NCBI RefSeq assembly: GCF_003403035.1
Contig: NZ_QURN01000007.1
Location: 184,342-248,341 of the forward strand
Direction: 5' to 3'
Source of the DNA: Mesorhizobium denitrificans
GTDB taxonomy: Bacteria; Pseudomonadota; Alphaproteobacteria; Rhizobiales; Rhizobiaceae
Length of the DNA: 64,000 nt
The position numbers were made by a program, and so were the translations under genes. Under the pieces are notes generated by a model. The model searched no databases. It had not been told where the DNA came from and saw only the letters and a program-made list of their open reading frames with translations. Below, piece by piece: positions 16,027 to 24,997 of the stretch (position 1 is its first letter; each line of letters starts with the position of its first letter).

Positions 16027-19000
16027 ATGAGCCAGCTTCTGGATCGCCTGAACTTCCTGACATCGCTGCGCAAAGGCACCTTTGCCGATGGCCATGGCCA
16101 GACGACGATCGAGAACCGTGAGTGGGAGGATGTTTATCGCCGCCGCTGGCAGCATGACAAGATCGTGCGTTCCACTCATGGCGTGAACTGCACTGGCTCC
16201 TGCTCCTGGAAAATCTATGTCAAATCGGGGATCGTGACATGGGAGACGCAGCAGACCGATTATCCGCGCACGCGGCCGGATCTGCCCAATCACGAGCCGC
16301 GCGGCTGCGCGCGCGGCGCGTCTTACAGTTGGTACCTGTACAGCGCCAATCGCGTTAAGACGCCATTGATACGCGCTCGGCTGCTGCGGCTGTGGCGCGA
16401 AAAACGCAAGTCCATGGATCCGATTGAGGCATGGACGGCTATTCAGAACGACCCGGCAGCACGCGCAAGCTACACCCGCATCCGCGGAAAGGGTGGCTTC
16501 GTCCGCGCAAGCTGGGATGAAGCGACTGAGATCGTTGCCGCGGCCAACGTCTATACAACCCGCAAATACGGTCCGGATCGCGTATTCGGTTTTTCGCCAA
16601 TCCCGGCCATGTCGATGGTGTCCTACGCTGCCGGCACACGCTACCTGTCATTAATTGGCGGCACATGCATGTCGTTCTACGACTGGTATTGCGACCTTCC
16701 GCCAGCAAGTCCCCAAACATGGGGAGAACAGACCGACGTGCCGGAATCGGCTGATTGGTACAATGCGGGCTACCTGCTGTTGTGGGGTTCGAACGTGCCG
16801 CAAACGCGCACTCCCGACGCACATTTCTATACCGAAGCGCGTTACAAGGGCACCAAGAGCGCGGTCATCTGTCCCGATTATTCCGAGGCAGCCAAATTCG
16901 GCGACATCTGGCTGAACGCCAAGCAGGGAACCGACGCCGCCTTAGGCATGGCGTTTGGCCACGTCATCCTGCGTGAGTTCCATCTCGACCGGCAGGTTCC
17001 TTATTTTACCGATTATTGCCGGAAATATTCCGACATGCCGATGCTGGTGCGCATTGAGCGGCAGGGCGACCGGCTGGTTCCAGGCCAGCAGTTGCGGGCG
17101 TCCGATTTCGTGCGTTCTTTGGGAGAAAAGAACAATCCTGACTGGAAGACCGTCGGGATCGACGAGATTTCCGGGAAGGTCGTTGTGCCTAATGGCTCCA
17201 TCGGCTTCCGCTGGGGCGAGACGGGTAAGTGGAACCTCGAGGAGAAGGCCGCCAACAAGGACATTCGCCTCAAGCTCAGCCTGATCGACAAGGCGGATCA
17301 CGACAAGGTGGCAGGCGTCGATTTCCCATATTTCGGTGGCGCTGCGACCAATGGTTTCGCCGTCGATGATCGTGGCGGAATCCTCACACGCTCGGTGCCG
17401 CTGAAGAAAATCAAGCTGGCAGGCGGCGAAGAGGTTCTGGTCGCCACCGTCTTTGACCTCCTTTGCGCGAACTACAGCCTCGATCGCGGTCTGGGCGGCG
17501 ATCATGTCGCGAAGGATTACGATGCCGATGTGCCATTCACTCCGGCATGGGCTGAGCGCATCACCGGTGTGCGCCGCGACAAGATCATCCAGGTGGCGCG
17601 GGAATTCGCGGACAACGCGGAAAAGACCAAGGGCCGCTCCATGGTGATCATCGGCGCCGCGATGAACCACTGGTTCCATATGGATATGAATTACCGCGCG
17701 GTCATCAACATGCTGGTGATGTGCGGCTGCGTTGGTCAGTCCGGCGGTGGCTGGGCGCATTATGTCGGGCAGGAGAAGCTCAGGCCGCAGACCGGCTGGA
17801 CGGCGCTGGCTTTCGCGCTCGACTGGGCACGACCACCCCGCCACATGAACGCGACCTCGGCTTGGTACGCGCATACGGACCAGTGGCGCTACGAGACGGT
17901 GCGCTCGCAGGAAATTCTGTCCCCGACCGCACCGGCGGGCGATTGGAGCCGGCTCAGCCTCATCGACTACAATATTCGCGCCGAAAGAATGGGGTGGCTG
18001 CCCTCGGCGCCCCAACTGAAGACCAATCCGCTGGAGATTGGGCGCGCTGCAAAGGCCGCTGGCGTCGAGGTCAAGGACTATGTTGCAGAGCGCCTGAAGT
18101 CAGGCGAGTTGCAGATGTCTTGCGAGGACCCGGACGCGCCGGAGAACTGGCCGCGCAACCTGTTCGTCTGGCGCTCGAACCTGCTCGGTTCTTCCGGCAA
18201 GGGGCATGAATATTTCCTCAAACACCTGCTTGGCACCGATCATGGCGTGCAGGGCAAGGACCTCGGGGAGGAGGGTGCCGTAAAGCCAGTCGAGGCCGTC
18301 TGGCATGAGCGTGCGCCCGAAGGAAAACTCGACCTTCTCGTCACCATCGACTTCCGTATGTCCACGACGGCGGTCTACGCCGACATCGTCCTGCCGACCG
18401 CCAGTTGGTACGAGAAGGACGACATGAACACCTCCGACATGCACCCGTTCATCCACCCGCTGCAGGCAGCGGTGGACCCGGCTTATGAGTCGAAAACAGA
18501 CTGGGAGATTTTCAAGGCCATCGCCCGCAAGTTTTCGGAGATCGCGCCAAGTGTACTGGGCGTCGAGTCCGATGTGGTGCAGCTGCCACTCCAGCACGAC
18601 AGCCCCGGCGAGATTGCGCAGGGCGTCGTTCGTGACTGGAAGCTCGGCGAATGTGAACTGATTCCGGGCAAGACCGCGCCCGCCTACATCTCCATCGAGC
18701 GCGACTATGCCAACATCTACAAGCGCTTCACGGCGCTTGGCCCGTTGATGGAAAAGATCGGCAATGGTGGCAAGGGCATCGCTTGGGACACGAAGAATGA
18801 AGTCCATCACCTGAAGGCGCTCAACGGCACGGTGACAGAGGAAGGTGTGACCAAGGGTATGGCCCGCATCGATACCGCTATCGACGCCGCCGAAGTCGTG
18901 CTGATGCTGGCACCCGAGACGAATGGCGAGGTGGCCGTGAAGGCTTGGGAAGTGCTCGGCAAGGCCACCGGCCGCGATCATCGGCATCTGGCCGAGGGTA

Positions 19001-19776
19001 AGGAGGACGAGAAGATCCGCTTCCGCGACATCGCCGCCCAGCCGCGGAAGATCATCTCCTCTCCCACCTGGTCGGGAATAGAAAGCGAAGAGGTCTGCTA
19101 CAATGCTGGCTGGACAAACGTCCACGAACTGATCCCATGGCGCACGGTGACCGGCCGCCAGCAGCTTTATCAGGACCATGAATGGATGCGGGCCTTCGGC
19201 GAAGGCTTCGTTACCTGGCGCCCACCGGTGGACCTGAAGACCGTGGGCAAGACGGCGACGCGTGCTTTGGCGGCGAATGAGCCGCATGTCGTGCTGAACT
19301 TCCTTACTCCGCACCAGAAGTGGGGAATCCATTCCACATATACCGACAATCTGCTGATGCTGACCCTGAACCGGGGTGGGCCGGTGGTGTGGATTTCGGA
19401 GGTGGACGCCAAAAAGGTCGGGCTGGTCGACAATGACTGGGTCGAGGTCTTCAACATCAACGGCGCTATCACGGCACGTGCCGTGGTGAGCCAGCGGATG
19501 AAGGAAGGCTCGATGTTCATGTATCACGCGCAGGAGAAGATCGTGAACACGCCCGGAAGCCAACTGACCGGCAAGCGCGGCGGCATCCACAACTCCGTCA
19601 CCCGCATCGTGCTGAAGCCGACGCATATGATCGGCGGCTATGCCCAGCTTGCATATGGCTTCAACTACTACGGCACTGTCGGCTCCAACCGCGACGAGTT
19701 CGTCATCGTGCGCAAATTGTCGAAAGTCGATTGGCTGGACGAGCCCGCAACCCAGATTACGGAGGCAGCGGAATGA
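16027..19776 (+). CDS. narG: Respiratory nitrate reductase alpha subunit
   Basis: 1249 residues, full length for NarG. It reduces nitrate to nitrite on bis-MGD molybdenum at the cytoplasmic face of the membrane. His51, Cys55, Cys59 and Cys94 form the FS0 [4Fe-4S] site. FYDWYCDLPPASPQTW contains the expected molybdenum-ligand Asp (about residue 223). The molybdopterin-dinucleotide-binding domain is at the C-terminus. No twin-arginine leader is present, as expected for the cytoplasmic-facing enzyme. GAGGAG precedes the ATG at 16027. Its TGA overlaps the narH ATG. The enzyme appears intact. Confidence 0.97.
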   Translation: MSQLLDRLNFLTSLRKGTFADGHGQTTIENREWEDVYRRRWQHDKIVRSTHGVNCTGSCSWKIYVKSGIVTWETQQTDYPRTRPDLPNHEPRGCARGASYSWYLYSANRVKTPLIRARLLRLWREKRKSMDPIEAWTAIQNDPAARASYTRIRGKGGFVRASWDEATEIVAAANVYTTRKYGPDRVFGFSPIPAMSMVSYAAGTRYLSLIGGTCMSFYDWYCDLPPASPQTWGEQTDVPESADWYNAGYLLLWGSNVPQTRTPDAHFYTEARYKGTKSAVICPDYSEAAKFGDIWLNAKQGTDAALGMAFGHVILREFHLDRQVPYFTDYCRKYSDMPMLVRIERQGDRLVPGQQLRASDFVRSLGEKNNPDWKTVGIDEISGKVVVPNGSIGFRWGETGKWNLEEKAANKDIRLKLSLIDKADHDKVAGVDFPYFGGAATNGFAVDDRGGILTRSVPLKKIKLAGGEEVLVATVFDLLCANYSLDRGLGGDHVAKDYDADVPFTPAWAERITGVRRDKIIQVAREFADNAEKTKGRSMVIIGAAMNHWFHMDMNYRAVINMLVMCGCVGQSGGGWAHYVGQEKLRPQTGWTALAFALDWARPPRHMNATSAWYAHTDQWRYETVRSQEILSPTAPAGDWSRLSLIDYNIRAERMGWLPSAPQLKTNPLEIGRAAKAAGVEVKDYVAERLKSGELQMSCEDPDAPENWPRNLFVWRSNLLGSSGKGHEYFLKHLLGTDHGVQGKDLGEEGAVKPVEAVWHERAPEGKLDLLVTIDFRMSTTAVYADIVLPTASWYEKDDMNTSDMHPFIHPLQAAVDPAYESKTDWEIFKAIARKFSEIAPSVLGVESDVVQLPLQHDSPGEIAQGVVRDWKLGECELIPGKTAPAYISIERDYANIYKRFTALGPLMEKIGNGGKGIAWDTKNEVHHLKALNGTVTEEGVTKGMARIDTAIDAAEVVLMLAPETNGEVAVKAWEVLGKATGRDHRHLAEGKEDEKIRFRDIAAQPRKIISSPTWSGIESEEVCYNAGWTNVHELIPWRTVTGRQQLYQDHEWMRAFGEGFVTWRPPVDLKTVGKTATRALAANEPHVVLNFLTPHQKWGIHSTYTDNLLMLTLNRGGPVVWISEVDAKKVGLVDNDWVEVFNINGAITARAVVSQRMKEGSMFMYHAQEKIVNTPGSQLTGKRGGIHNSVTRIVLKPTHMIGGYAQLAYGFNYYGTVGSNRDEFVIVRKLSKVDWLDEPATQITEAAE

Positions 19777-21293
19777 AAGTACGTGCCCAGATAGGAATGG
19801 TGCTGAACCTCGACAAATGCATCGGGTGTCACACTTGCTCCGTCACTTGCAAGAACGTGTGGACCAGCCGCGAAGGCGTTGAATATGCCTGGTTCAACAA
19901 TGTCGAAACCAAGCCCGGCATCGGCTATCCCAAGGACTGGGAGAACCAGAAGCGCTGGAATGGCGGCTGGGTCCGCACCAGGTCGGGTGCGTTGCAGCCC
20001 AAGCAGGGAGGCAAATGGCGCATTCTGGCGAATATCTTCGCCAATCCTGATCTGCCTGAGATCGACGATTTCTACGAGCCGTTCGACTTCGATTACGATC
20101 ACCTGAAATCCGCGCCGGAGATGAAAGCCTTCCCGACCGCGCGCCCGCGTTCGAAGATCTCGGGCGAGCGAATGGAAAAGATCGAGTGGGGTCCGAACTG
20201 GGAGGAAATTCTTGGCGGAGAATTCGAGAAGCGCTCCAAGGACTACAATTTCGAGGGCATCCAGAAGGAGATTTACGGCCAGTACGAAAACACCTTCATG
20301 ATGTATCTGCCGAGGCTGTGCGAGCACTGCCTCAATCCGGCCTGTGTCGCATCCTGCCCCTCGGGCGCGATCTACAAACGCGAGGACGATGGCGTCGTCC
20401 TGATCGATCAGGAGAAGTGCAGAGGCTGGCGCATGTGCGTCTCGGGCTGCCCCTACAAGAAGATCTATTACAACTGGTCCACGGGCAAATCCGAAAAGTG
20501 CACGCTATGCTATCCGCGTCTGGAAAGCGGCCAGCCGACGGTCTGCTCGGAAACCTGCGTTGGACGCATTCGCTATCTGGGCGTGATGCTCTACGACGCC
20601 GACCGTATTGCGGAAGCTGCGAGCGTCGAGAATGAGAAGGACCTTTATGACGCGCAACTCGGCGTATTCCTCGATCCAAACGATCCCGAGGTAATTGCTG
20701 CGGCGCGCGCCGAGGGCATTCCCGAAGACTGGATCAAAGGTGCCCGGAACTCACCGATCTGGAAGATGGCGATGGAATGGAAGATCGCCTTCCCGCTGCA
20801 TCCTGAATACCGCACCCTGCCGATGGTCTGGTACGTTCCGCCATTGTCGCCAATCCAGAACGCGGCGGCGGCGGGGCAGATTGCCGCGCAGGACAACATG
20901 CCGGACGTGCGCTCGCTGCGCATTCCGGTGCGCTACCTCGCCAACATGCTGACCGCTGGCGATGAGGAGCCAATCGTTTCGGCGCTTGAGCGGATGTTGG
21001 CCATGCGCGCCTATATGCGCTCCAAGACGGTCGATGGCGTTGTGAATCTCGGCGTGGCCAAACGTGTGGGCCTTCTTCCGCAGCAGATCGACGATATGTA
21101 CAAGCTCCTGGCCATCGCCAACTACGAGGACCGTTTCGTCATTCCGACGACCCATCGCGAACTCGTCGAAGACGCCTACGATCTCAAGGGTGGCTGCGGC
21201 TTCACCGACGGCAATGGCTGCTCGAGTGGGCATTCGGGCCAATCGCTCTTTGGCGGCAAGAAATTCCGCAGCCCGCAGGAGTTCATCGCATGA
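19773..21293 (+). CDS. narH: Respiratory nitrate reductase beta subunit
   Basis: 506 residues carrying four iron-sulfur centres that pass electrons from NarI to NarG. The ferredoxin-like Cys groups are visible: CIGCHTCSVTC near residue 16, CEHCLNPACVASC near 185, CRGWRMCVSGC near 217 and CTLC with a late CSETC. The Trp in CRGWRMC replaces a Cys and marks the [3Fe-4S] centre, as in E. coli NarH. The ATG at 19773 overlaps the narG stop by 4 bases, and the stop overlaps narJ in the same way. Confidence 0.96.
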   Translation: MKVRAQIGMVLNLDKCIGCHTCSVTCKNVWTSREGVEYAWFNNVETKPGIGYPKDWENQKRWNGGWVRTRSGALQPKQGGKWRILANIFANPDLPEIDDFYEPFDFDYDHLKSAPEMKAFPTARPRSKISGERMEKIEWGPNWEEILGGEFEKRSKDYNFEGIQKEIYGQYENTFMMYLPRLCEHCLNPACVASCPSGAIYKREDDGVVLIDQEKCRGWRMCVSGCPYKKIYYNWSTGKSEKCTLCYPRLESGQPTVCSETCVGRIRYLGVMLYDADRIAEAASVENEKDLYDAQLGVFLDPNDPEVIAAARAEGIPEDWIKGARNSPIWKMAMEWKIAFPLHPEYRTLPMVWYVPPLSPIQNAAAAGQIAAQDNMPDVRSLRIPVRYLANMLTAGDEEPIVSALERMLAMRAYMRSKTVDGVVNLGVAKRVGLLPQQIDDMYKLLAIANYEDRFVIPTTHRELVEDAYDLKGGCGFTDGNGCSSGHSGQSLFGGKKFRSPQEFIA

Positions 21294-21976
21294 AGACGTT
21301 TAAGGCCCTCTCGGCCCTGCTCAGCTATCCAAGCAGCGATCTGCAGCAGGCGGTTCCCGCGATCCGCGCGGTTCTTGGCGAAGGATTGCTGCCGCAATCC
21401 GCCGTGGCAGCGCTGGAGCCTCTTCTCCTCTCGCTGGAAAACAAGGACATCTACGATCTTCAGGAGCGGTATGTGCTTCTGTTCGACCGATCGCGCACCT
21501 TGTCGCTCAACCTTTTCGAGCATGTGCATGGCGAAAGCCGTGATCGCGGCGGCGCCATGGTCGATCTGCTCGAAACCTATCGGGCCGGTGGCTTCGACCT
21601 TGCCGGGACTGAATTGCCCGATCACCTGCCAGTACTTCTGGAGTTCCTTTCCACGCGACCTGTCGCGGAGGCGCGTGAAATCCTCGCCGATGCTGGCCAT
21701 ATCCTGATCGCACTGGCGGAGCGACTTGCGCGGAGGGAGACGGCATACGCAGCCGCGCTCGAAGCGCTGGTGGCCTTCATCTCGGCCGATCCAAGGACGG
21801 AAGAGGCGCAAGTCCTCCTGTCACAGCCGGATGACAATCCTGAAGACCTGGCTGCGCTCGATGCGGTCTGGGAGGAGGCTCAGGTCACCTTCGGTCCTGA
21901 TCCGAATGCCGGTTGCCCGGTCAGCCGCGATATCCTTGCGCGCATGGACCCGCAACCCGCGCCCCGCATTCAGTGA
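21290..21976 (+). CDS. narJ: Nitrate reductase assembly chaperone
   Basis: 228 residues in the all-helical TorD/NarJ chaperone family. The characteristic LFDRSRTLSLNLFEHVHGESRDRG is split across residues 65-88 and is followed by LPDHLPVLLEFLS. NarJ binds the NarG N-terminus and guides cofactor insertion; it is not part of the final enzyme. It starts within the narH stop, and narI follows after 13 bases. The length is typical. Confidence 0.94.
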   Translation: MKTFKALSALLSYPSSDLQQAVPAIRAVLGEGLLPQSAVAALEPLLLSLENKDIYDLQERYVLLFDRSRTLSLNLFEHVHGESRDRGGAMVDLLETYRAGGFDLAGTELPDHLPVLLEFLSTRPVAEAREILADAGHILIALAERLARRETAYAAALEALVAFISADPRTEEAQVLLSQPDDNPEDLAALDAVWEEAQVTFGPDPNAGCPVSRDILARMDPQPAPRIQ

Positions 21977-21989
21977 ACAGGAGGCAACG

Positions 21990-22727
21990 ATGCACAACTT
22001 CCTCTTCGGTATCTATCCCTACATCGCCATCACTGTGATGGTGATGGCCAGCATCGTCCGTTATGAGCGCGACCCCTTTACGTGGAAATCGAAGTCGAGC
22101 CAGCTTCTGCGCAAGCGGCAGTTCGTCATAGGCTCGGTTCTCTTTCACGTCGGCGTGCTGATCATATTCGGGGGACATCTGGTTGGTCTCCTGACGCCGA
22201 TCAGCGTCTTTGACACCCTGGGCATCAGCCACGAAGCGAAGCAGATTCTCGCTGTCGCGGCTGGCGGTGTGGCCGGGCTCATGGCGCTGATAGGTGGCAT
22301 ATTGTTGCTGCACCGGCGGCTTTTCGATCCGCGCATCCGCGCCAATTCCACCTTTGCCGACACCGGAATTCTGGTTTTGTTGATGGCGCAGCTGCTACTG
22401 GGACTCGCGACCATCACCGTCTCGCTCCGCCACCTCGACGGCGAGGAGATGGTGAAATTCATGAACTGGGCACAGGCCGTTATCTATTTGCGTGGCAATG
22501 CAGCAGACTACATCCACGACGTGCACTGGCTGTTCAAAGTGCATATCGTGCTTGGCCTGACCATCTTCCTGCTGTTTCCCTTTACCCGTCTCGTCCACAT
22601 GTTCTCAGCGCCAGTTCGCTATCTGTGGCGGCCGGGCTACCAGATAGTGCGCTCGCGCCGCGGCGCGCAGCCCGCGCCTACGGGACTGGCACCACTGCCG
22701 CGCGCGGGCATGGAGCCAGGAGAATGA
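21990..22727 (+). CDS. narI: Respiratory nitrate reductase gamma subunit, cytochrome b
   Basis: 245 residues with five membrane helices. The paired histidines that hold two b-type hemes are apparent in FHVGVL (helix 2), GISHEA, DVHWLFKVHIVLG and TRLVHMFS. NarI takes electrons from ubiquinol and passes them to NarH. ATG 21990 follows ACAGGAGG. The long upstream open frame is not coding. The stop overlaps the foldase start (ATGA). Confidence 0.95.
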   Translation: MHNFLFGIYPYIAITVMVMASIVRYERDPFTWKSKSSQLLRKRQFVIGSVLFHVGVLIIFGGHLVGLLTPISVFDTLGISHEAKQILAVAAGGVAGLMALIGGILLLHRRLFDPRIRANSTFADTGILVLLMAQLLLGLATITVSLRHLDGEEMVKFMNWAQAVIYLRGNAADYIHDVHWLFKVHIVLGLTIFLLFPFTRLVHMFSAPVRYLWRPGYQIVRSRRGAQPAPTGLAPLPRAGMEPGE

Positions 22728-23554
22728 GGGTTCTTGATCTCACGAACGCTCCGGTGCCGGTCACGGTCAACGGCATCACGATTGCCGCCGAAGCGATCGC
22801 AGCCGAGGCGCAAAACCATCCCGTGCCGAAGGGCAAACCCGGCTGGGCCTGGAAAGCCGCAGCGCGGGCGCTGGTCCTGCGCGAGGTGCTGTTGCAGGAG
22901 GCAAGGGCAATCGGGATTGCGCCGGATCCTATCGAACTGGCCGAAGGGCTGTTGGAAACAGATGAGGAAGCGCTGATCCGTCAGCTTCTTGAGAGCGTCA
23001 TTCCTCCGGCTCACATCGATGAAGCAGAGTTGCGCGCGATCTATGATGAAACGCCGGACCGTTTTCGTGGACCGTCGCTGTTTGAGGCCTCGCACATCCT
23101 CTTTCCGGCCACCGCAGGCGGCAAAAATGTGCGCGAAGCTGCGCTGATGCGTGCCGAAATGGTGCTTGCCGATCTGCACCGTAATCCTCGCCGCTTCGCT
23201 GATCTGGCTGCCGAGCATAGTGCCTGCCCTTCACGGACCAATGGCGGCATGCTTGGCCAGCTGGCTTCGGGCGACACGGTGCCGGAATTCGAGGCTGCGC
23301 TGTGCTCCATGGAGGAGGGAAGCATCTCCGACGCGCCGGTGGAAAGCCGTTACGGGTTCCATCTGATCCGGCTGGATGCGCGCAAACGAGGCGAAGTCTT
23401 GCCGTTCACCGCCGTTCTGCCACATCTGCGCGAGGCGCAGGAAAAGGCGGATTGGGTTCGCGCCAGCCGCGCCTATATGGACCAACTGTCGACACGAGCC
23501 AAGGTGACGGGAATCGACCTTGCGGAGCTTTCCGCTACGAATTCGAGACTATAA
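22724..23554 (+). CDS. Parvulin-type peptidyl-prolyl isomerase of the nar operon
   Basis: 276 residues. A PpiC/parvulin domain occupies about 120-225: EASHILF, FADLAAEHSACPSRTNGG, LGQLASGDTVPEFEAAL and VESRYGFHLIRL. An N-terminal helical region resembles NifM/SurA-like carriers. No signal peptide is seen, so it should act in the cytoplasm, probably folding or maturing a nitrate reductase subunit. Parvulin genes are commonly found next to narGHJI in proteobacteria. It overlaps the narI stop and is 2 bases from moeA, so it belongs to the same transcript. Confidence 0.9.
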   Translation: MRVLDLTNAPVPVTVNGITIAAEAIAAEAQNHPVPKGKPGWAWKAAARALVLREVLLQEARAIGIAPDPIELAEGLLETDEEALIRQLLESVIPPAHIDEAELRAIYDETPDRFRGPSLFEASHILFPATAGGKNVREAALMRAEMVLADLHRNPRRFADLAAEHSACPSRTNGGMLGQLASGDTVPEFEAALCSMEEGSISDAPVESRYGFHLIRLDARKRGEVLPFTAVLPHLREAQEKADWVRASRAYMDQLSTRAKVTGIDLAELSATNSRL

Positions 23555-23556
23555 GC

Positions 23557-24840
23557 ATGAGCCCTTCTGCCGCCCTGTCCGATCCTTTCTATTGTGGCTG
23601 TGAGACTGAGCCGAAACCGGGTGCGCTGCTCTCTGTAGACATGGCGCTTGCCAAGGGATTGGCGTTGGTCGAGCCTGTTCAGGAAGTCGAGCGCATGTCG
23701 CTCGAACAGGCTCATGGCCGGGTGCTGGCCGAAGCTGTTAAGGCCAGTGTACCGCTGCCGCTGTTCGATAATTCCGCAATGGACGGCTACGCGATACGCA
23801 TCGCAGACATTGCCGGGGCAGGGCCTTGGCGACTGCCGATAGTCGGTCGTATAGCGGCTGGCGACGCGGGCAATGAGCCGCTTCCGAAAGGTGCCACCCT
23901 GCGCATTTTCACCGGCGCGCCTGTTCCGCCCGGCTGTGACGCCGTAGTCATGCAGGAAATGGTGCGGCTTGAAGGGGATGCGATCTGGCTGGATCGACGC
24001 CCAAAGCTTGACGAAAATATTCGGCGCGCCGGTGAAGACCTCGCTGCCGGCACGGAAATCATTTCCGCAGGGCGGTGCATAGGTCCGCGCGCGGCCGCGC
24101 TGCTCGCCGCGTCAGGCTGCGGTAAGGTCGCTGTCCGTCGCCGTATCCGCGTCGCGTTCTTCAGCACCGGCTCCGAATTGCGCGCGCCGGGCGTTCCCCT
24201 CTCACCGGGACAGATCTGGAATTCCAATCGTTATCATCTTCAGGGCTCTCTCAATCTGCCCTGGATCGATATGATCGACATGGGCGCCATTCCCGACACC
24301 CCGGATCTGTTGCAGCGTGCACTGGAGCAGGCGTCTCGCGATGCGGATCTGGTAGTGACCACTGGCGGGGTCTCAGTCGGCGACGAAGACCATATGCCGG
24401 CTGTGTTACGCGCGGCGGGTGCGGATATTCATGTGATGAAGGTCGCAATGAAGCCCGGAAAGCCGTTGGTTATCGGGCGGATCGGCACTGCGATCTATCT
24501 CGGCCTGCCGGGTAATCCGGTTTCTGCCTTCGTTACCTGGTATGTGATCGGGGCACGCATTGCCGAGGCTCTGGCGGGGTTGCCAGGGGCGGCACCAAGT
24601 CGCTTTATCGTTCGCGCCGGGTTTGATCGATTGCGTCATCCGGGGCGTTGCGAGTTCCTGCCCGCGCGTCTTGGCAAATATGACGGCCACGGCACAAGAA
24701 CCGTGGAAATCGCGACCTCGCATGTTTCGCACCGGCTTGCGTTGCTGGGAGATGCTGACGGCCTTTTGCTGATCCCCGCGGAAACCGGCCGCATCCAGCG
24801 CGGCGACATGCTCGAATTCTTGCCGTTCCGGGACGGATGA
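23557..24840 (+). CDS. moeA: Molybdopterin molybdotransferase MoeA
   Basis: 427 residues with MoeA domain order. It shows LPLFDNSAMDGYAI near residue 67, RIFTGAPVPPGCDAVVMQE near 115, GSELRAPG, VTTGGVSVGDED near 268 and the C-terminal KPGKPLVIGRIG, IYLGLPGNPVSAFVTW. MoeA inserts molybdenum into adenylylated molybdopterin. A short N-terminal extension has CGCETEP. It is the last gene of the nar operon and directly upstream of a second molybdoenzyme operon, so it could serve both. A chromosomal housekeeping moeA probably exists elsewhere. Confidence 0.93.
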   Translation: MSPSAALSDPFYCGCETEPKPGALLSVDMALAKGLALVEPVQEVERMSLEQAHGRVLAEAVKASVPLPLFDNSAMDGYAIRIADIAGAGPWRLPIVGRIAAGDAGNEPLPKGATLRIFTGAPVPPGCDAVVMQEMVRLEGDAIWLDRRPKLDENIRRAGEDLAAGTEIISAGRCIGPRAAALLAASGCGKVAVRRRIRVAFFSTGSELRAPGVPLSPGQIWNSNRYHLQGSLNLPWIDMIDMGAIPDTPDLLQRALEQASRDADLVVTTGGVSVGDEDHMPAVLRAAGADIHVMKVAMKPGKPLVIGRIGTAIYLGLPGNPVSAFVTWYVIGARIAEALAGLPGAAPSRFIVRAGFDRLRHPGRCEFLPARLGKYDGHGTRTVEIATSHVSHRLALLGDADGLLLIPAETGRIQRGDMLEFLPFRDG

Positions 24841-24997
24841 GTTTTTACGCGGAAAATCGGTAATCCGCCAGCCGGAAGGGGTTAACCGACCAGCGGGCTG
24901 CGAGCCATCTTCATACTGGACCAAGTGTTTAAGGGTTGTGCCTTCGATCTTGAGGCGTAGACTTCTCACGGTTCAATGTTCGTGAGGAGCACTTGCG

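Noticed and set aside
14909..16063. 384-codon minus-strand frame opposite narK
   Set aside because: Antisense to a clearly coding membrane protein; composition is rich in His, Arg, Asp and Gln as expected for an antisense reading.
18100..19626. 508-codon minus-strand frame opposite narG
   Set aside because: Mirror of the GC-rich third codon positions of narG; no family features and no start signal.
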